A DNA stretch of 64,000 bases, taken from a virus. Under the pieces are notes generated by a model that was not told where the DNA came from, ran no database searches, and saw nothing but the letters and a program-made list of their open reading frames with translations. Positions 7,979 to 15,750 of the stretch are shown piece by piece. The number at the start of each line of letters is the position of its first letter. The stretch's first letter is position 1. The translations under genes and the position numbers were made by a program. The stretch is taken from positions 1 through 64,000 of the IMG/VR virus record IMGVR_UViG_3300032050_000072, one strand, 5' to 3'.

Positions 7979-8034
7979 GCGTCAACCACCACGATAGATC
8001 ACTGACCACTTGGATTGCATTGGCCGATAGGCAA

Positions 8035-8523
8035 CTACTCGGCTGCTGGCTCAGCGACCGGCTCGGTCGTCGGCTCTGGCTCACTCACCGGCTCAATCAC
8101 TGGCTCCGGCTCCGGCTCATTGTCAGCCGCCACGATCGCCGCCACCTGCTCGTCAATCTGCCGTTGAATGTCGGCCACGCTGGCGGTCATGGTGTTCACG
8201 TTCATTCCGGCCCCGGCAACGTCCTGCTTGTACATGCCGACTGCCTGCGTGTTATTCACGACTTCGGCCATCAATAAGCCCTCGGCGACTCCCAGTGCAG
8301 TCTTCTCGCCTTGCAGTTCGGCGATCTTGAGTTCGATCTCACGCTGCTTGGCGCGGTTGCCGTCGAGTGATTCACCGGACTTTGCCAGCGAGTTCTCCGT
8401 CTCGAACAGTCGCGACTCGGCCACCGCCAGCGCGGTCTTCGCTTCCTCAAGTTGCACCTTGGGGAACACGATCGAAGCCTCAAGTGCCGCCAAGTAATCT
8501 CGCATCGCCTGTGTCGCTGGCAT
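8035..8523 (-). CDS. Coiled-coil protein with Glu-Pro-rich tail
   Basis: 162 residues. Residues ~10-115 are heptad-like and strongly charged (LEEAKTALAVAESRLFETEN, QREIELKIAELQGEKTAL), predicting a long coiled coil. The last ~35 residues are an acidic Glu/Pro repeat (EPEPEPVIEPVSEPEP). Start ATG 8523 has AGGAG upstream. Located between the head-tail connector gene and the Calx-beta gene, it may bridge or fibre; function unknown. Confidence 0.5.
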   Translation of the reverse strand: MPATQAMRDYLAALEASIVFPKVQLEEAKTALAVAESRLFETENSLAKSGESLDGNRAKQREIELKIAELQGEKTALGVAEGLLMAEVVNNTQAVGMYKQDVAGAGMNVNTMTASVADIQRQIDEQVAAIVAADNEPEPEPVIEPVSEPEPTTEPVAEPAAE

Positions 8524-8535
8524 GATCTGCTCCTG

Positions 8536-9117
8536 TTAGCTGGAAACTCGATAGCGGTTTAGAATCGCTTCGGCCTGAGCGGGAATCCCGCCAGCCGTAA
8601 GCTCCTTTTGATAGTAGTCGTTCCGGTCGCCAAGGTCTTCTTGAGCGAGTTCGTTTTGGATTCCGCCACCCGCAAGCTGCTTGGCTCGCGTGTAGAGGTC
8701 GGCCACGATGATGTTCGCGGCGTGAACCACGTCCTTTGGCAGCGTCGCATAGCCCGCCGAGTAGACGACCTTAATGTTCCGCCTGCCCTCGGACCAGACG
8801 CCGGTCGTGTGAAAGATCAAGCCCGGCTCGGCGTCGAGATAATAGTCCTCGGCGTCCTCGTCGTTGTCTGGATCGAAATCCCAGCCAGCATCGACATTGA
8901 CCGACGTGACGCTAATCACCGGATAGTTCGCCAGCCGGATGAAGTCGCGGCCATTGCCGTCGAGGCGCTCGGTGTAACTGGTCGACTCCAGGCTTCGGCC
9001 CAAGAATCGCTTCACCATGTCGTCGGCATACAGAATCAGCGCAGCCAGCAGCGTGTCGTCGCCGCTGCCGGAGATTCCGATGTACTGCTTGACGTTCGTC
9101 GAGTTGGTCAGCGACAT
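8536..9117 (-). CDS. Head-tail connector protein (gp6-like)
   Basis: 193 residues with the pattern of phage connector (gp6/gp15-type) proteins: an N-terminal NVKQYIGISGSGDDTLLAAL helix pair, AADDMVKRFLGR-like phrase (read here ILYADDMVKRFLGRSL), a beta region (YTERLDGNGRDFIRLANYPV then VTSVNVD), and a C-terminal helix with DVVHAANIIVADLYTRAKQ. These form the ring below the portal. The start overlaps the end of the preceding gene by ten bases. Confidence 0.75.
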   Translation of the reverse strand: MSLTNSTNVKQYIGISGSGDDTLLAALILYADDMVKRFLGRSLESTSYTERLDGNGRDFIRLANYPVISVTSVNVDAGWDFDPDNDEDAEDYYLDAEPGLIFHTTGVWSEGRRNIKVVYSAGYATLPKDVVHAANIIVADLYTRAKQLAGGGIQNELAQEDLGDRNDYYQKELTAGGIPAQAEAILNRYRVSS

Positions 9118-9425
9118 AGAGCTTCAACGAGTTCGACGAACAGCCGAATCGTGTCCGGCGTCGTCTGGGTGTGGAAGGTCAGCGTGCGGCTCGTCCCCTG
9201 AGCCTGCTCGGGATAAGCCCGCAGGCTCTTGCCGAGCGACTTCGCCATTTCCTCTAGCTTGTGATTCGGGTACTTCAAAATCGCGAGCGTGATTTTCTCG
9301 GCCTGAGAAAGCTCAGCGGCCTCCGCAACTTGTTGCGTGCCCGAATCGACCTCACCGGAGAGCACTCTGCCCCTTGTGCTCTCACGGCGGGCCGGTGTTT
9401 TGGTCTTTTCCTGATCTTCGCTCAC
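9108..9425 (-). CDS. Hypothetical protein, GTG start
   Basis: About 105 residues when started at GTG 9425, which overlaps the TGA of the glycosyltransferase gene (GTGA). The longer upstream reading frame would run far into that gene and is unlikely. The N-terminus is polar (EDQEKTKTPARRESTRG), and the second half reads as a compact domain (ITLAILKYPNHKLEEMAKSL, then LTFHTQTTPDTIRLFVELVE). A copy of the dispersed inverted repeat is inside the coding sequence and encodes TQQVAE. Family unknown. Confidence 0.55.
   Translation of the reverse strand: MSEDQEKTKTPARRESTRGRVLSGEVDSGTQQVAEAAELSQAEKITLAILKYPNHKLEEMAKSLGKSLRAYPEQAQGTSRTLTFHTQTTPDTIRLFVELVEALCR
9324..9337. repeat. Dispersed inverted repeat, copy 3 (in CDS)
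   Basis: Exact copy inside the 9108-9425 gene, read there as TQQVAE. Confidence 0.85.
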
Positions 9426-10450
9426 GATATCGACTCCACGACCTCGATCAGTTTCCTGCCGCATTTTTCCCAGGTGAAGTGCTCGCGAATCCGCCGCGCC
9501 GCCTTGCGGCCCCTGGCTAGCGCTTGCTGCCAATCGCTCATCACCTTGCCCATCTGCAAAGCGAGATCGTAGGTATCTGGCGTCGCAAGCTGAGCCTGGA
9601 GTTGATAGCTCCGCTCAAGCGCTTCATCGACGCCGGTCCAACTCCAGTCTTCCCACTTGAGGTCGTACTTGATTGGATATCCTACAAGTTCATCTGGCGG
9701 GGCGAGGTCCAGCATTGCGGTCGCTGGCGTGTAGACGCATGGCAGGCCAGTTGCCATCGCTTCGCCGAGTGTGAGCCCAAAGCCTTCGCCGACGCTCGGA
9801 AACGCAAAGGCGTGCGAATGGGCGTAGATACCGGCCAACTCCGTGGCAGGCACTCGTCGCGAGTCGAAAATGATGTTCCCGATCCGCTTAATGCCCGGTG
9901 GCTGGTCGTGCTCGCCCTGCGGGAATGTGGTCTTGAGGTACAGTTCACAGTTGGGAGAATCGGCAAACGCCCGCCATGCCTCAAGCACATGCAGCGGACC
10001 CTTGCGGGCGTTCGGAGCCCCTAGCCACAGGAACCTGAATGGCCTGTGCTTCGGCCCGCCGTAGATCGGCCTCCGCTTGGCGTCATTGCGATCGACATAC
10101 CGGAACAGGTCGCTGTCGACCCCGAGCGGCACATGATAGATCGGCTTGCCCGGCAGCAGCTTGCGGAACGGTTCGACCAGAAAGCTCGCGGTTAGGCAAA
10201 CGGCGTCGGCCCGTTCGAGTATCCGAAAGCACTCAGGAAGCTGCGAAGCCTCCCAGGCCGCGTATGCGATATTTTTCTTTCCGGGCACAGGCTCAAACAT
10301 GTGCGGCGGCGTGACGTGAAAAGCCACGTCAGATGAAGCGTCCATCACAACCCCTAGTCGCTCGCACGCCTCTTTTGCTTTCGAGTTGTGTATCGAGTAC
10401 CCGTAGGAATTGCCCACGCCAAAATAATCAGTGACCCAGTGAAGCTTCAC
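9422..10450 (-). CDS. Glycosyltransferase, GT4-like (GT-B fold)
   Basis: About 342 residues from GTG 10450, which overlaps the HNH gene stop as GTGA. It reads as a GT-B glycosyltransferase: the N-terminal domain begins LHWVTDYFGVGNSYGYSI, a linker has HVPLGVDSDLF, the C-terminal domain opens with FRFLWLGAPNARKGPLHVLE, and the nucleotide-sugar site carries FPSVGEGFGLTLGEAMATG with the conserved GFG..EAMA. It probably transfers sugar to a phage component or to DNA bases. It belongs to a cassette with a second glycosyltransferase (11375-12178) and a small membrane protein, in the morphogenesis region. The acceptor is unknown. Confidence 0.85.
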   Translation of the reverse strand: MKLHWVTDYFGVGNSYGYSIHNSKAKEACERLGVVMDASSDVAFHVTPPHMFEPVPGKKNIAYAAWEASQLPECFRILERADAVCLTASFLVEPFRKLLPGKPIYHVPLGVDSDLFRYVDRNDAKRRPIYGGPKHRPFRFLWLGAPNARKGPLHVLEAWRAFADSPNCELYLKTTFPQGEHDQPPGIKRIGNIIFDSRRVPATELAGIYAHSHAFAFPSVGEGFGLTLGEAMATGLPCVYTPATAMLDLAPPDELVGYPIKYDLKWEDWSWTGVDEALERSYQLQAQLATPDTYDLALQMGKVMSDWQQALARGRKAARRIREHFTWEKCGRKLIEVVESIS

Positions 10451-10977
10451 GCTATAACCCTCCACGCCTTTCCGACCTTGATTCGCGACGCAATGCTCTT
10501 TGAGACACCAAGCCACCTGGATATGAAGTCAACGGACCCGTAGCCGCTATGCCTCAAGAAAAAACGCTTAATCAGTGCAGCCACTTCGTTGCTTATCGTT
10601 GCCTTGTGGTGCCGCTCGGCTCTCGGTATCGTTCCGTGCTTGACTCGATCGCGGTTGTTCTCGGCAATGGTGCCCCAGGCAAGATTCTCAAGCCTGTTGT
10701 CTTTCTGATTGCCATTCAAATGCCTGCACACCATGCCGACTGGCCTCGGGCCGACAAATGAACAGAGCACGAGCCGGTGAACGTAGGCGTGTTTTTCGAC
10801 GTACCGGCCATCTTGACGGCCACACAAAGTCACCTGCGGGTATCCACGGCAATCTGGAGAGCATGAAATCTCTCTGTCGCCATGAAAAACACGGCCTTCT
10901 TTTGTCACGAAGTAGCTAGAAAATCCAGCTATCTCGACGGCATCGCCTGCCTTGACTTGATCTTCTAGCAGCTTCAT
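10447..10977 (-). CDS. HNH homing endonuclease with NUMOD4-like N-terminus
   Basis: 176 residues. Residues ~14-55 resemble a NUMOD4 segment (AGFSSYFVTKEGRVFHG), residues ~65-120 are an HNH module (VHRLVLCSFVG, VCRHLNGNQKDNRLENLAWG with the N..NRLENL signature), and the C-terminus is a helix-turn-helix-like DNA-recognition part (VDFISRWLGVSKSIASRIKVG). Free-standing HNH genes of this kind are selfish mobile genes in phages. It is inserted between a membrane-protein gene and the glycosyltransferase, overlapping both by a few bases. Confidence 0.85.
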   Translation of the reverse strand: MKLLEDQVKAGDAVEIAGFSSYFVTKEGRVFHGDREISCSPDCRGYPQVTLCGRQDGRYVEKHAYVHRLVLCSFVGPRPVGMVCRHLNGNQKDNRLENLAWGTIAENNRDRVKHGTIPRAERHHKATISNEVAALIKRFFLRHSGYGSVDFISRWLGVSKSIASRIKVGKAWRVIA

Positions 10978-11378
10978 TTTGTGATATCCGTTCGCCCTTC
11001 GATGACTTCGACCCGCAGCGGCAAGATCGCCGTCCGATTGCGGTCCATCCAGTAGCCTTTGACCATAGCAATTCTCGAAACTCGAACCCCTTCGCGGACC
11101 TCGCGGCTCGACAGATCATGCAGCGTGAGGTACTTGCAGGTCATTTCGTAGACGCCGCCGCGCGGCTCGAAGAACCAGCCCGATATGCGGTGCCGTTCGT
11201 TCTCGCCCCAGGGCGTGTAGTGGTCGATCTCAACCGCGATCTCGCACGGCTCCTTGGTGATCGTCGCCGAGTCAGCGCCATCGACCATTCCGGTCAGCAG
11301 CATCGCGATGAAGACCGCGACTCCCCAGAGCAAAATCTCAACGACCGAACTCCAGATTGCCTTGGCTAGATCGCTCAT
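10974..11378 (-). CDS. Small single-pass membrane protein
   Basis: About 134 residues from ATG 11378, which overlaps the preceding TGA (ATGA). Residues ~8-28 are a clear membrane helix (SSVVEILLWGVAVFIAMLL); the rest is a soluble domain with HYTPWGENERHRISGWFFEP and a basic MVKGYWMDRNRTAIL stretch. It lies inside the glycosyltransferase cassette and may anchor or assist the modification. Family unknown. Confidence 0.55.
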   Translation of the reverse strand: MSDLAKAIWSSVVEILLWGVAVFIAMLLTGMVDGADSATITKEPCEIAVEIDHYTPWGENERHRISGWFFEPRGGVYEMTCKYLTLHDLSSREVREGVRVSRIAMVKGYWMDRNRTAILPLRVEVIEGRTDITK

Positions 11379-12178
11379 GGCCCCATGAACCTCCGGCCAA
11401 GATTCTCGGTAGCCCGCAGCTTCTCGGCCATCGCCTCTTGCTTGCCGCCGTGGTCGCCCGTGATCGTGCCTGCCGCCTTGACGGTCGAGCAAAGCACCTT
11501 GGGAATCCGCACGAAGCCTTCGCCGCCGTAGAGCTTTTCGATCCGCATGAACAGACCGTAGTCGCCGCCTGGGAACTCATTCGCCCCGACCTCGTTCTCT
11601 GGCCCGTGCCAGCGATAGCCGCCGACTGCCGAGTAAGCGATCGCCGGGAAGCATCGCACACCCTCGCCGGGGCACATCGCCGCCTTGAGCATCCACGGCT
11701 GATAGTCGGGCTTCTGATAGTGGCCTATGATCTCGCCGTCGCCATCCAGGTGGATACAGTCTCCATAGACAAACCCAGCCCCATCGACGATCGCCTGCCG
11801 CACCAGATCGAGCGTGTCGTGGGTCAGAAAGTCGTGGTCGTCAAGTTCGATGATCCAGCCGCCCGGTCGAGCCATCGAACAGCCCGCGTGCCGCGCCATG
11901 TTGACGGTCGACACCCGATTCCGCATGTAGTCGAGATTGATCTCCAAAATCGCGTCGGCGTGAACGAATTTGGCCGGGTCGCTTTCGTTCCGGTCGTCGT
12001 CAGAATCCCGCACGATGATCCAGCGATCATGCGGCCCAAGCTGATCGGCCAGCAATTCGGCTTGATGCTCCAGATCGCGCGGTCGGTTTCGGGTCGGCGT
12101 CACGATGTCGAGAAAGACATCGGCGACCGATTCGGGCTTGACGTAGCCGAGCGTGGTGAGGATTTGCGGCGGCTTCAT
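11375..12178 (-). CDS. Glycosyltransferase, GT2-like (GT-A fold)
   Basis: 267 residues with a GT-A nucleotide-sugar fold. The start is FLDIVTPTRNRPRDLEHQAE, the DXD-like metal site is IIELDDHDFLTHDT, and a downstream acceptor region has YGDCIHLDGDGEIIG and FPGGDYGLFMRIEKL. It overlaps the following membrane-protein gene by four bases and is near the second glycosyltransferase gene. Together they suggest a sugar added in two steps to virion proteins, DNA or a host surface molecule. Confidence 0.85.
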   Translation of the reverse strand: MKPPQILTTLGYVKPESVADVFLDIVTPTRNRPRDLEHQAELLADQLGPHDRWIIVRDSDDDRNESDPAKFVHADAILEINLDYMRNRVSTVNMARHAGCSMARPGGWIIELDDHDFLTHDTLDLVRQAIVDGAGFVYGDCIHLDGDGEIIGHYQKPDYQPWMLKAAMCPGEGVRCFPAIAYSAVGGYRWHGPENEVGANEFPGGDYGLFMRIEKLYGGEGFVRIPKVLCSTVKAAGTITGDHGGKQEAMAEKLRATENLGRRFMGP

Positions 12179-12181
12179 GCC

Positions 12182-12388
12182 TTAACCTCCGTAGACACCA
12201 GGACGATCGCCGGACGCCGCCATTGACGAATCACGACGCTCCAGCGGCACATCAGACGGCTCGCGAATCACCGTGCCAGCGCCGCAGGCATAGAGCGAGC
12301 GAGCGACCGGCTCGGGGACTTCGATGATCTCGCCGACCATTCGCATTTCGCCGTGGATGCAGGTCGGCCTGCTGAGAACTACGCGCAT
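12182..12388 (-). CDS. Small hypothetical protein
   Basis: About 68 residues if started at ATG 12388 (MRVVLSRPTC), which lies immediately after a terminator-like hairpin; a start at 12415 would lie within the hairpin. The core reads HGEMRMVGEIIEVPEPVARS, with a Cys-containing end, and the tail is polar. The compact beta-like pattern resembles small barrel proteins, but no family is assigned. Confidence 0.45.
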   Translation of the reverse strand: MRVVLSRPTCIHGEMRMVGEIIEVPEPVARSLYACGAGTVIREPSDVPLERRDSSMAASGDRPGVYGG

Positions 12389-12390
12389 TG

Positions 12391-12424
12391 AAAAGGCTCC
12401 CAAGTGAATGAACACATGGGAGCC
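12391..12424 (-). terminator. Terminator-like hairpin upstream of small gene
   Basis: GGCTCCCA and TGGGAGCC form an 8-bp stem with a 14-base loop. On the minus strand it is followed by TTTTC and then by the ATG at 12388. It could be a rho-independent terminator for the upstream genes or an attenuator in front of the small gene. Confidence 0.55.
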
Positions 12425-12457
12425 TAAACGATGCCGCAGATTCTTGCCTTGAGCGGA

Positions 12458-12817
12458 CTACGCCGGATTCTCGCAACTTGTTGCGGACGACTTGCCATCC
12501 AGGTAGAAGCCGACGCGGCTAGCCATCGCCTCGCTGGCGTCGTCGAACGGCTCGATGCCAAGATACGTCTTGAGCTTGCGATTTTCGTCGAGCACTTGCT
12601 TGCTTGATCGCAGTTCACGCTCAAGCTCGTCGATCCGCTTCGTCAGCTTCAAGACTGAATCGCGAGCCTCGTCACGCTCCTTGAAAGCGTCTTGAAGTCG
12701 AATCTCCAGCGATTCGATTCTAATTTTGGCGTATCCGCTGACACACGATGACTCTGGCATTGGTCGACCTTCGGCGGCGACTTCGATCACGCCGCCGAGC
12801 GTGGTTCGGTCAGACAT
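12458..12817 (-). CDS. Coiled-coil hypothetical protein
   Basis: 119 residues. The N-terminus GGVIEVAAEG resembles the beginning of the adjacent gene product (GGVVEVSAAS). Residues ~28-78 are a heptad-type coiled coil (ESLEIRLQDAFKERDEARD, LTKRIDELERELRSSKQ). The C-terminus ends in SSATSCENPA, encoded by a copy of the dispersed inverted repeat. It overlaps the preceding gene by eight bases. Function unknown. Confidence 0.5.
   Translation of the reverse strand: MSDRTTLGGVIEVAAEGRPMPESSCVSGYAKIRIESLEIRLQDAFKERDEARDSVLKLTKRIDELERELRSSKQVLDENRKLKTYLGIEPFDDASEAMASRVGFYLDGKSSATSCENPA
12472..12485. repeat. Dispersed inverted repeat, copy 4 (CDS 3' end)
   Basis: Exact copy at the end of the 12458-12817 gene, encoding ATSC-type residues near the C-terminus. 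Confidence 0.85.
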
Positions 12818-13568
12818 TTTCGACGACCTCCTTCTTATCCAGCTTGCTCAGTTGAATGTCAGCAAGCTCAACGGCTGCCCTGCTGGATTCGGCCAACGCT
12901 TTTCTGCGACTGGTTAGCTGCTGCATCGGCTTGTTCATCAACCGAAGTTGACGATGCCGACGAGCACTCTTTTGCCGAGTCCGTTCGAGCTTGGCGGTCA
13001 GATTTTCGATCTGCTCGTGCAGTTCGTTGACCTCGCGGACATGGACCTCGCTGGCCTCAGCCCAGCATCGCTGGAACTCAAGCATTGAGATCGCTGGCTG
13101 CGTGTCGACCTTGACGAGTTGCTTCGCGCGAATGACCGCGTGATGCTTGTGTTTTGTCTCGGCCAGCAATTGAAGATCGCTGGCTGGTACAGGCGACTTT
13201 TCGCCGCACAAGAACACCCGTTCCTCGGCATCGCCTGGAATCCAGCCGCAGGTCGAAACCTGGAACACCGCCCGATCGGACCTCCGAACGACCGTATCGC
13301 CGGACTTGAACGGAAGCTGCTTCTCCGAGCGCTCGACCCGCTTGGTGATCGTGCCGCACTTGATTCCATCGCCGAGATCGGCCACCGAGACTTCACAGTC
13401 GTCGCCGACCAGCGACTTGAGGAACTCCATAATCACGGCGTCCGACTCCTCGGGCTCACACGCCTGGACGTTCTTGATCGCCGCCTTGCAGCAGCCATCT
13501 TGACCACAGTCGACCGGCTCCTGACTCGCCGCCGAAACCTCGACCACTCCACCAATTTGCACGCTCAT
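12810..13568 (-). CDS. Hypothetical protein with barrel domain and coiled coil
   Basis: 252 residues from ATG 13568 (MSVQIGGVVEVS). Residues ~15-35 are Cys-rich (CGQDGCCKAAI). Residues ~75-135 resemble an SH3-like/KOW barrel (FKSGDTVVRRSDRAVFQV, GEKSPVPASDLQLL), as in the phage's other barrel-repeat proteins. Residues ~165-240 are a basic coiled coil. No enzymatic motif is visible. It overlaps the next gene by eight bases; the shared N-termini suggest related partners. Confidence 0.5.
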   Translation of the reverse strand: MSVQIGGVVEVSAASQEPVDCGQDGCCKAAIKNVQACEPEESDAVIMEFLKSLVGDDCEVSVADLGDGIKCGTITKRVERSEKQLPFKSGDTVVRRSDRAVFQVSTCGWIPGDAEERVFLCGEKSPVPASDLQLLAETKHKHHAVIRAKQLVKVDTQPAISMLEFQRCWAEASEVHVREVNELHEQIENLTAKLERTRQKSARRHRQLRLMNKPMQQLTSRRKALAESSRAAVELADIQLSKLDKKEVVENV

Positions 13569-13578
13569 GTTTGATCTC

Positions 13579-13914
13579 CTAAATCTCTTGGGCTTCCGCC
13601 ATTTCGTCGAAACTATCGTAAACCGGAGCCGCCATGTCGAGCTTCGTGTGATCGTAGGCTCGCAGACGCTCCATAACACGCATCAGATTGCTTGGCCTGC
13701 CGAGCTTCTCCAGCAGGATCAAGTGCCCAGCACACTGAACCTCGGCCTTGCCGCTCGCGCCGCCAGCCCGCGTCGTCTTGTGGCACGGGAAGCCGCCTTG
13801 GTCGAGCGATTGCTCAATCTCACGGACCCGCTCGCTGTTCAGGTACGGTCGAACGTCTGACCGGAACGGGCAGTTGCAGCACGGCGATTTCATGGCATAC
13901 GGATCGTGACTCAT
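13579..13914 (-). CDS. CxxCPFR-motif protein (DUF6283-like)
   Basis: 111 residues from ATG 13914, with GGAG upstream. The N-terminal CCNCPFRSDVRPYL, the central FPCHKTT and the AEVQCAGHLI segment match a family of small phage proteins recognised by a CPFR motif and conserved Cys/His residues, probably binding metal. Function is unknown for the family. A regulated-type promoter (13950-13978) and a dispersed inverted repeat lie immediately upstream. Confidence 0.6.
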   Translation of the reverse strand: MSHDPYAMKSPCCNCPFRSDVRPYLNSERVREIEQSLDQGGFPCHKTTRAGGASGKAEVQCAGHLILLEKLGRPSNLMRVMERLRAYDHTKLDMAAPVYDSFDEMAEAQEI

Positions 13915-13924
13915 GATTTTGCTC

Positions 13925-13938
13925 CGCAACTTGTTGCG
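13925..13938. repeat. Dispersed inverted repeat, copy 5 (5' leader)
   Basis: Exact copy between the promoter at 13950 and the start of the CPFR protein gene, i.e. in the transcribed leader. Confidence 0.85.
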
Positions 13939-13949
13939 TTGATCTATCT

Positions 13950-13978
13950 AGTATATCGTCCCGCTAGACGATTGTCAA
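13950..13978 (-). promoter_or_regulatory. Regulated sigma70-type promoter with GTCTA operator
   Basis: TTGACA (13973-13978), 17-base spacer containing GTCTAGCGGGACGA, and TATACT (13950-13955). It drives the CPFR protein gene. One of at least eleven promoters with the same spacer motif. Confidence 0.8.
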
Positions 13979-13985
13979 TAACAAA

Positions 13986-14288
13986 TTACCGCCTTTCCAG
14001 CCGTCGCTTGATCGCCGTCACGGCCTGCTCCAGAAATTGCATACGCTCGCTTGGCTCAAACGCCCCGTCGCCCGTCGCTTCCTCGGAGTAAAAAATCGTC
14101 TCGACGCCGCAGCACGGATGGTCGACTCGGAACTCCCCATGCCGCAGCCGCAGGTAGCCGACCTGCACGCCATCGGGACCAAGGGCGTCGTACTGCTCGG
14201 GACAGGCCGGGCAGGTCATCGCCAGCTTGATGCCGTCGATCGTGATCTCTTCCGGCCCGAAGTTGTCGGGGTCGAATGGGTCGCTCAT
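13986..14288 (-). CDS. Hypothetical protein with CPAC motif
   Basis: 100 residues from ATG 14288. The N-terminus is acidic, followed by MTCPACPEQYDALG and HPCCGVETIFYSEEAT, with paired Cys that may bind metal. The C-terminus is a basic helix (EQAVTAIKRRLERR). It overlaps the upstream gene by four bases (ATGA). The next promoter lies just downstream of its stop, so it ends an operon. Family unknown. Confidence 0.5.
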   Translation of the reverse strand: MSDPFDPDNFGPEEITIDGIKLAMTCPACPEQYDALGPDGVQVGYLRLRHGEFRVDHPCCGVETIFYSEEATGDGAFEPSERMQFLEQAVTAIKRRLERR

Positions 14289-14518
14289 GGGTTTTGCTCC
14301 TGATATTGTCGCTTGGCGATGTCGAGCGCCGTCTCCATCTGCAACTGCGACGGAGCCAGATCGGCACAGTAGAATCCCGGCACGCCGAACAGATCGCGCG
14401 GCTCGTGGATCGCCATGATCTCCGGTCGTTCGGGAATCATGGCGAAGATACGATCTGTCAGATCGGCGGTCACTGACCGATGCGGATACTTGGCGGCTGA
14501 TTTTGGTGGCGTCGGCAT
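14285..14518 (-). CDS. Small hypothetical protein
   Basis: 77 residues, with a basic N-terminus (PPKSAAKYPHR), a centre EPRDLFGVPGFYCADLA, and a C-terminal helix QMETALDIAKRQYQEQ. It overlaps the next gene by ATGA. No recognised family; it belongs to a row of small co-transcribed genes between the capsid and connector blocks. Confidence 0.45.
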   Translation of the reverse strand: MPTPPKSAAKYPHRSVTADLTDRIFAMIPERPEIMAIHEPRDLFGVPGFYCADLAPSQLQMETALDIAKRQYQEQNP

Positions 14519-14520
14519 GG

Positions 14521-14778
14521 CTAGAGTCCTCGGATCGTGGTGGAAACAAATTTCACGCCGCTTTGCCCTCGGTCGACCTTGCCCGTTCTCGTGTCCCTGA
14601 CGCCGACGACTCGGCTGAACTTCTGCTTGATCTCGTCGACCGTGTAGCGGCGGAAGCCGCCTCGCTCAAAGACGCCGGTTGTCATGCGGATATCTTCGAT
14701 CATTTTGTCGTCCATCGGCTCGTAGATGAACTCGCGAAACTCGGGCGGAATCCAGCCTGCTGGCTCATCGAAGTTCAT
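14521..14778 (-). CDS. Small hypothetical protein
   Basis: About 85 residues from ATG 14778 (MNFDEPAGWIPPEF), with a short aromatic-rich start, then RRYTVDEIKQKFSRVVGVRD and a beta-like end. The longer in-frame start at 14802 overlaps the previous gene. Unknown function; co-directional with its neighbours. Confidence 0.45.
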   Translation of the reverse strand: MNFDEPAGWIPPEFREFIYEPMDDKMIEDIRMTTGVFERGGFRRYTVDEIKQKFSRVVGVRDTRTGKVDRGQSGVKFVSTTIRGL

Positions 14779-14789
14779 GGCTTGATCTC

Positions 14790-15104
14790 CTAGAGGCTGC
14801 AATACAGCCCGGTTTCACGCTCGAACAACTCGACCAATTGGTCACAATAAATGTCGCTGTGCTCGCTGATCGGCGTCAGCTTCAAGGCTCGATACTTGGC
14901 GAACTGCACCGTGTAGGTGTCGCACGGGTCCAGCGTGATCTTGACGCGGTTGCTGCCGTTCTTCGCCATGCCGGATCGCAGGCAGAAGCTCAGGCTGTTC
15001 TCGTCGCCGATGAAGTTCTTGGCTCCGGTCATGGCAATGAACTTGCCGCCGCCGAGTTGGGCCAGAATCGTCTTGGCTACCGTCATGTCAGTCGTCGCAC
15101 TCAT
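14790..15104 (-). CDS. Conserved phage hypothetical protein (GGxKFIAMTGAK type)
   Basis: 104 residues from ATG 15104. It has ILAQLGGGKFIAMTGAKNF, SLSFCLRSGMAKNGSNRVKI and YTVQFAKYRALKL, a pattern I recognise as a widespread small phage and plasmid protein of unknown function. The leader shows the ACCACC-type stretch and GATCAAGACC-ATG seen before several regulated small genes, but no promoter was found directly upstream, so it may be transcribed with 15222-15449. Confidence 0.6.
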   Translation of the reverse strand: MSATTDMTVAKTILAQLGGGKFIAMTGAKNFIGDENSLSFCLRSGMAKNGSNRVKITLDPCDTYTVQFAKYRALKLTPISEHSDIYCDQLVELFERETGLYCSL

Positions 15105-15221
15105 GGTCTTGATCTCGCGTTGGTGGTTGCTGAAAAGCAAGCGGCCCGGCGACCAGGGCTGTGACCGCGATCGAGTCGCATGTCGCGCCGGGTGAGAACA
15201 GGGACAACTTCCGCTTGTGGC

Positions 15222-15449
15222 TTAGGCGTCAATCAACTCGATCACGCCGCACTCTGGTTCGTTGCTGTGGCTAATCAGGGTACGCTCGACATCGTTGACC
15301 ATAATCGGCTCGTCGAGCTTGACATGGATCGAGTCACAGCCGCCGCCCCAGCTATAGAGGCAGATCGTGACTTCGCCGCTGAACGGCACGCCAAAGTAGG
15401 TGCCCTGAACGCGATCGCCGGTTTCGAGCAGTCGGGTGGTGGTTGACAT
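15222..15449 (-). CDS. Small hypothetical protein under regulated promoter
   Basis: 75 residues. It reads as a small beta barrel: LLETGDRVQGTYFGVPFSGE, VTICLYSWGGGCDSIHVKLD and VNDVERTLISH. The start is preceded by the shared leader ending GATCAAGATC-ATG and by a promoter at 15497-15525. Function unknown. Confidence 0.55.
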   Translation of the reverse strand: MSTTTRLLETGDRVQGTYFGVPFSGEVTICLYSWGGGCDSIHVKLDEPIMVNDVERTLISHSNEPECGVIELIDA

Positions 15450-15496
15450 GATCTTGATCTCGCTTGCGGTTGGTGGTGGTTGCTTTGTCTCTATCT

Positions 15497-15525
15497 AGTA
15501 TATCGCCGTGCTAGACCCAAGTCAA
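15497..15525 (-). promoter_or_regulatory. Regulated sigma70-type promoter with GTCTA operator
   Basis: TTGACT (15520-15525), 17-base spacer with GTCTAGCACGGCGA, and TATACT (15497-15502). Drives the 15222-15449 gene. Confidence 0.8.
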
Positions 15526-15545
15526 CAGTGAAACTGAAAATTATT

Positions 15546-15559
15546 CGCAACTTGTTGCG
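15546..15559. repeat. Dispersed inverted repeat, copy 6
   Basis: Exact copy two bases after the TAA stop of the 15562-15750 gene and upstream of the next promoter. Confidence 0.85.
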
Positions 15560-15561
15560 GG

Positions 15562-15750
15562 TTAGGCGAGAAGCCCGAGCAATCGCTCGCACTCAGCCAA
15601 TTGGGCTGCAAGCCACTCGCAACCAGCCAGTTCGTTTTCCTGGCAGCGTTGAAGCTCCAGCGAAAGCTCAGCGCCGCGAGCCAGCAAGCGTTGGCGGGCA
15701 TTGAGGTTGCGATTATTCAGAAGGCCCTGGCTCATTAGCAAGTTGGTCAT
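15562..15750 (-). CDS. Small hypothetical helical protein
   Basis: 62 residues, Leu/Glu/Ala-rich (LLARGAELSLELQRCQENEL, AQLAECERLLGLLA), predicted mostly helical. It is preceded by the promoter at 15795-15823 and a leader of ~45 bases. Function unknown; one of several tiny genes each under a regulated promoter. Confidence 0.5.
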   Translation of the reverse strand: MTNLLMSQGLLNNRNLNARQRLLARGAELSLELQRCQENELAGCEWLAAQLAECERLLGLLA

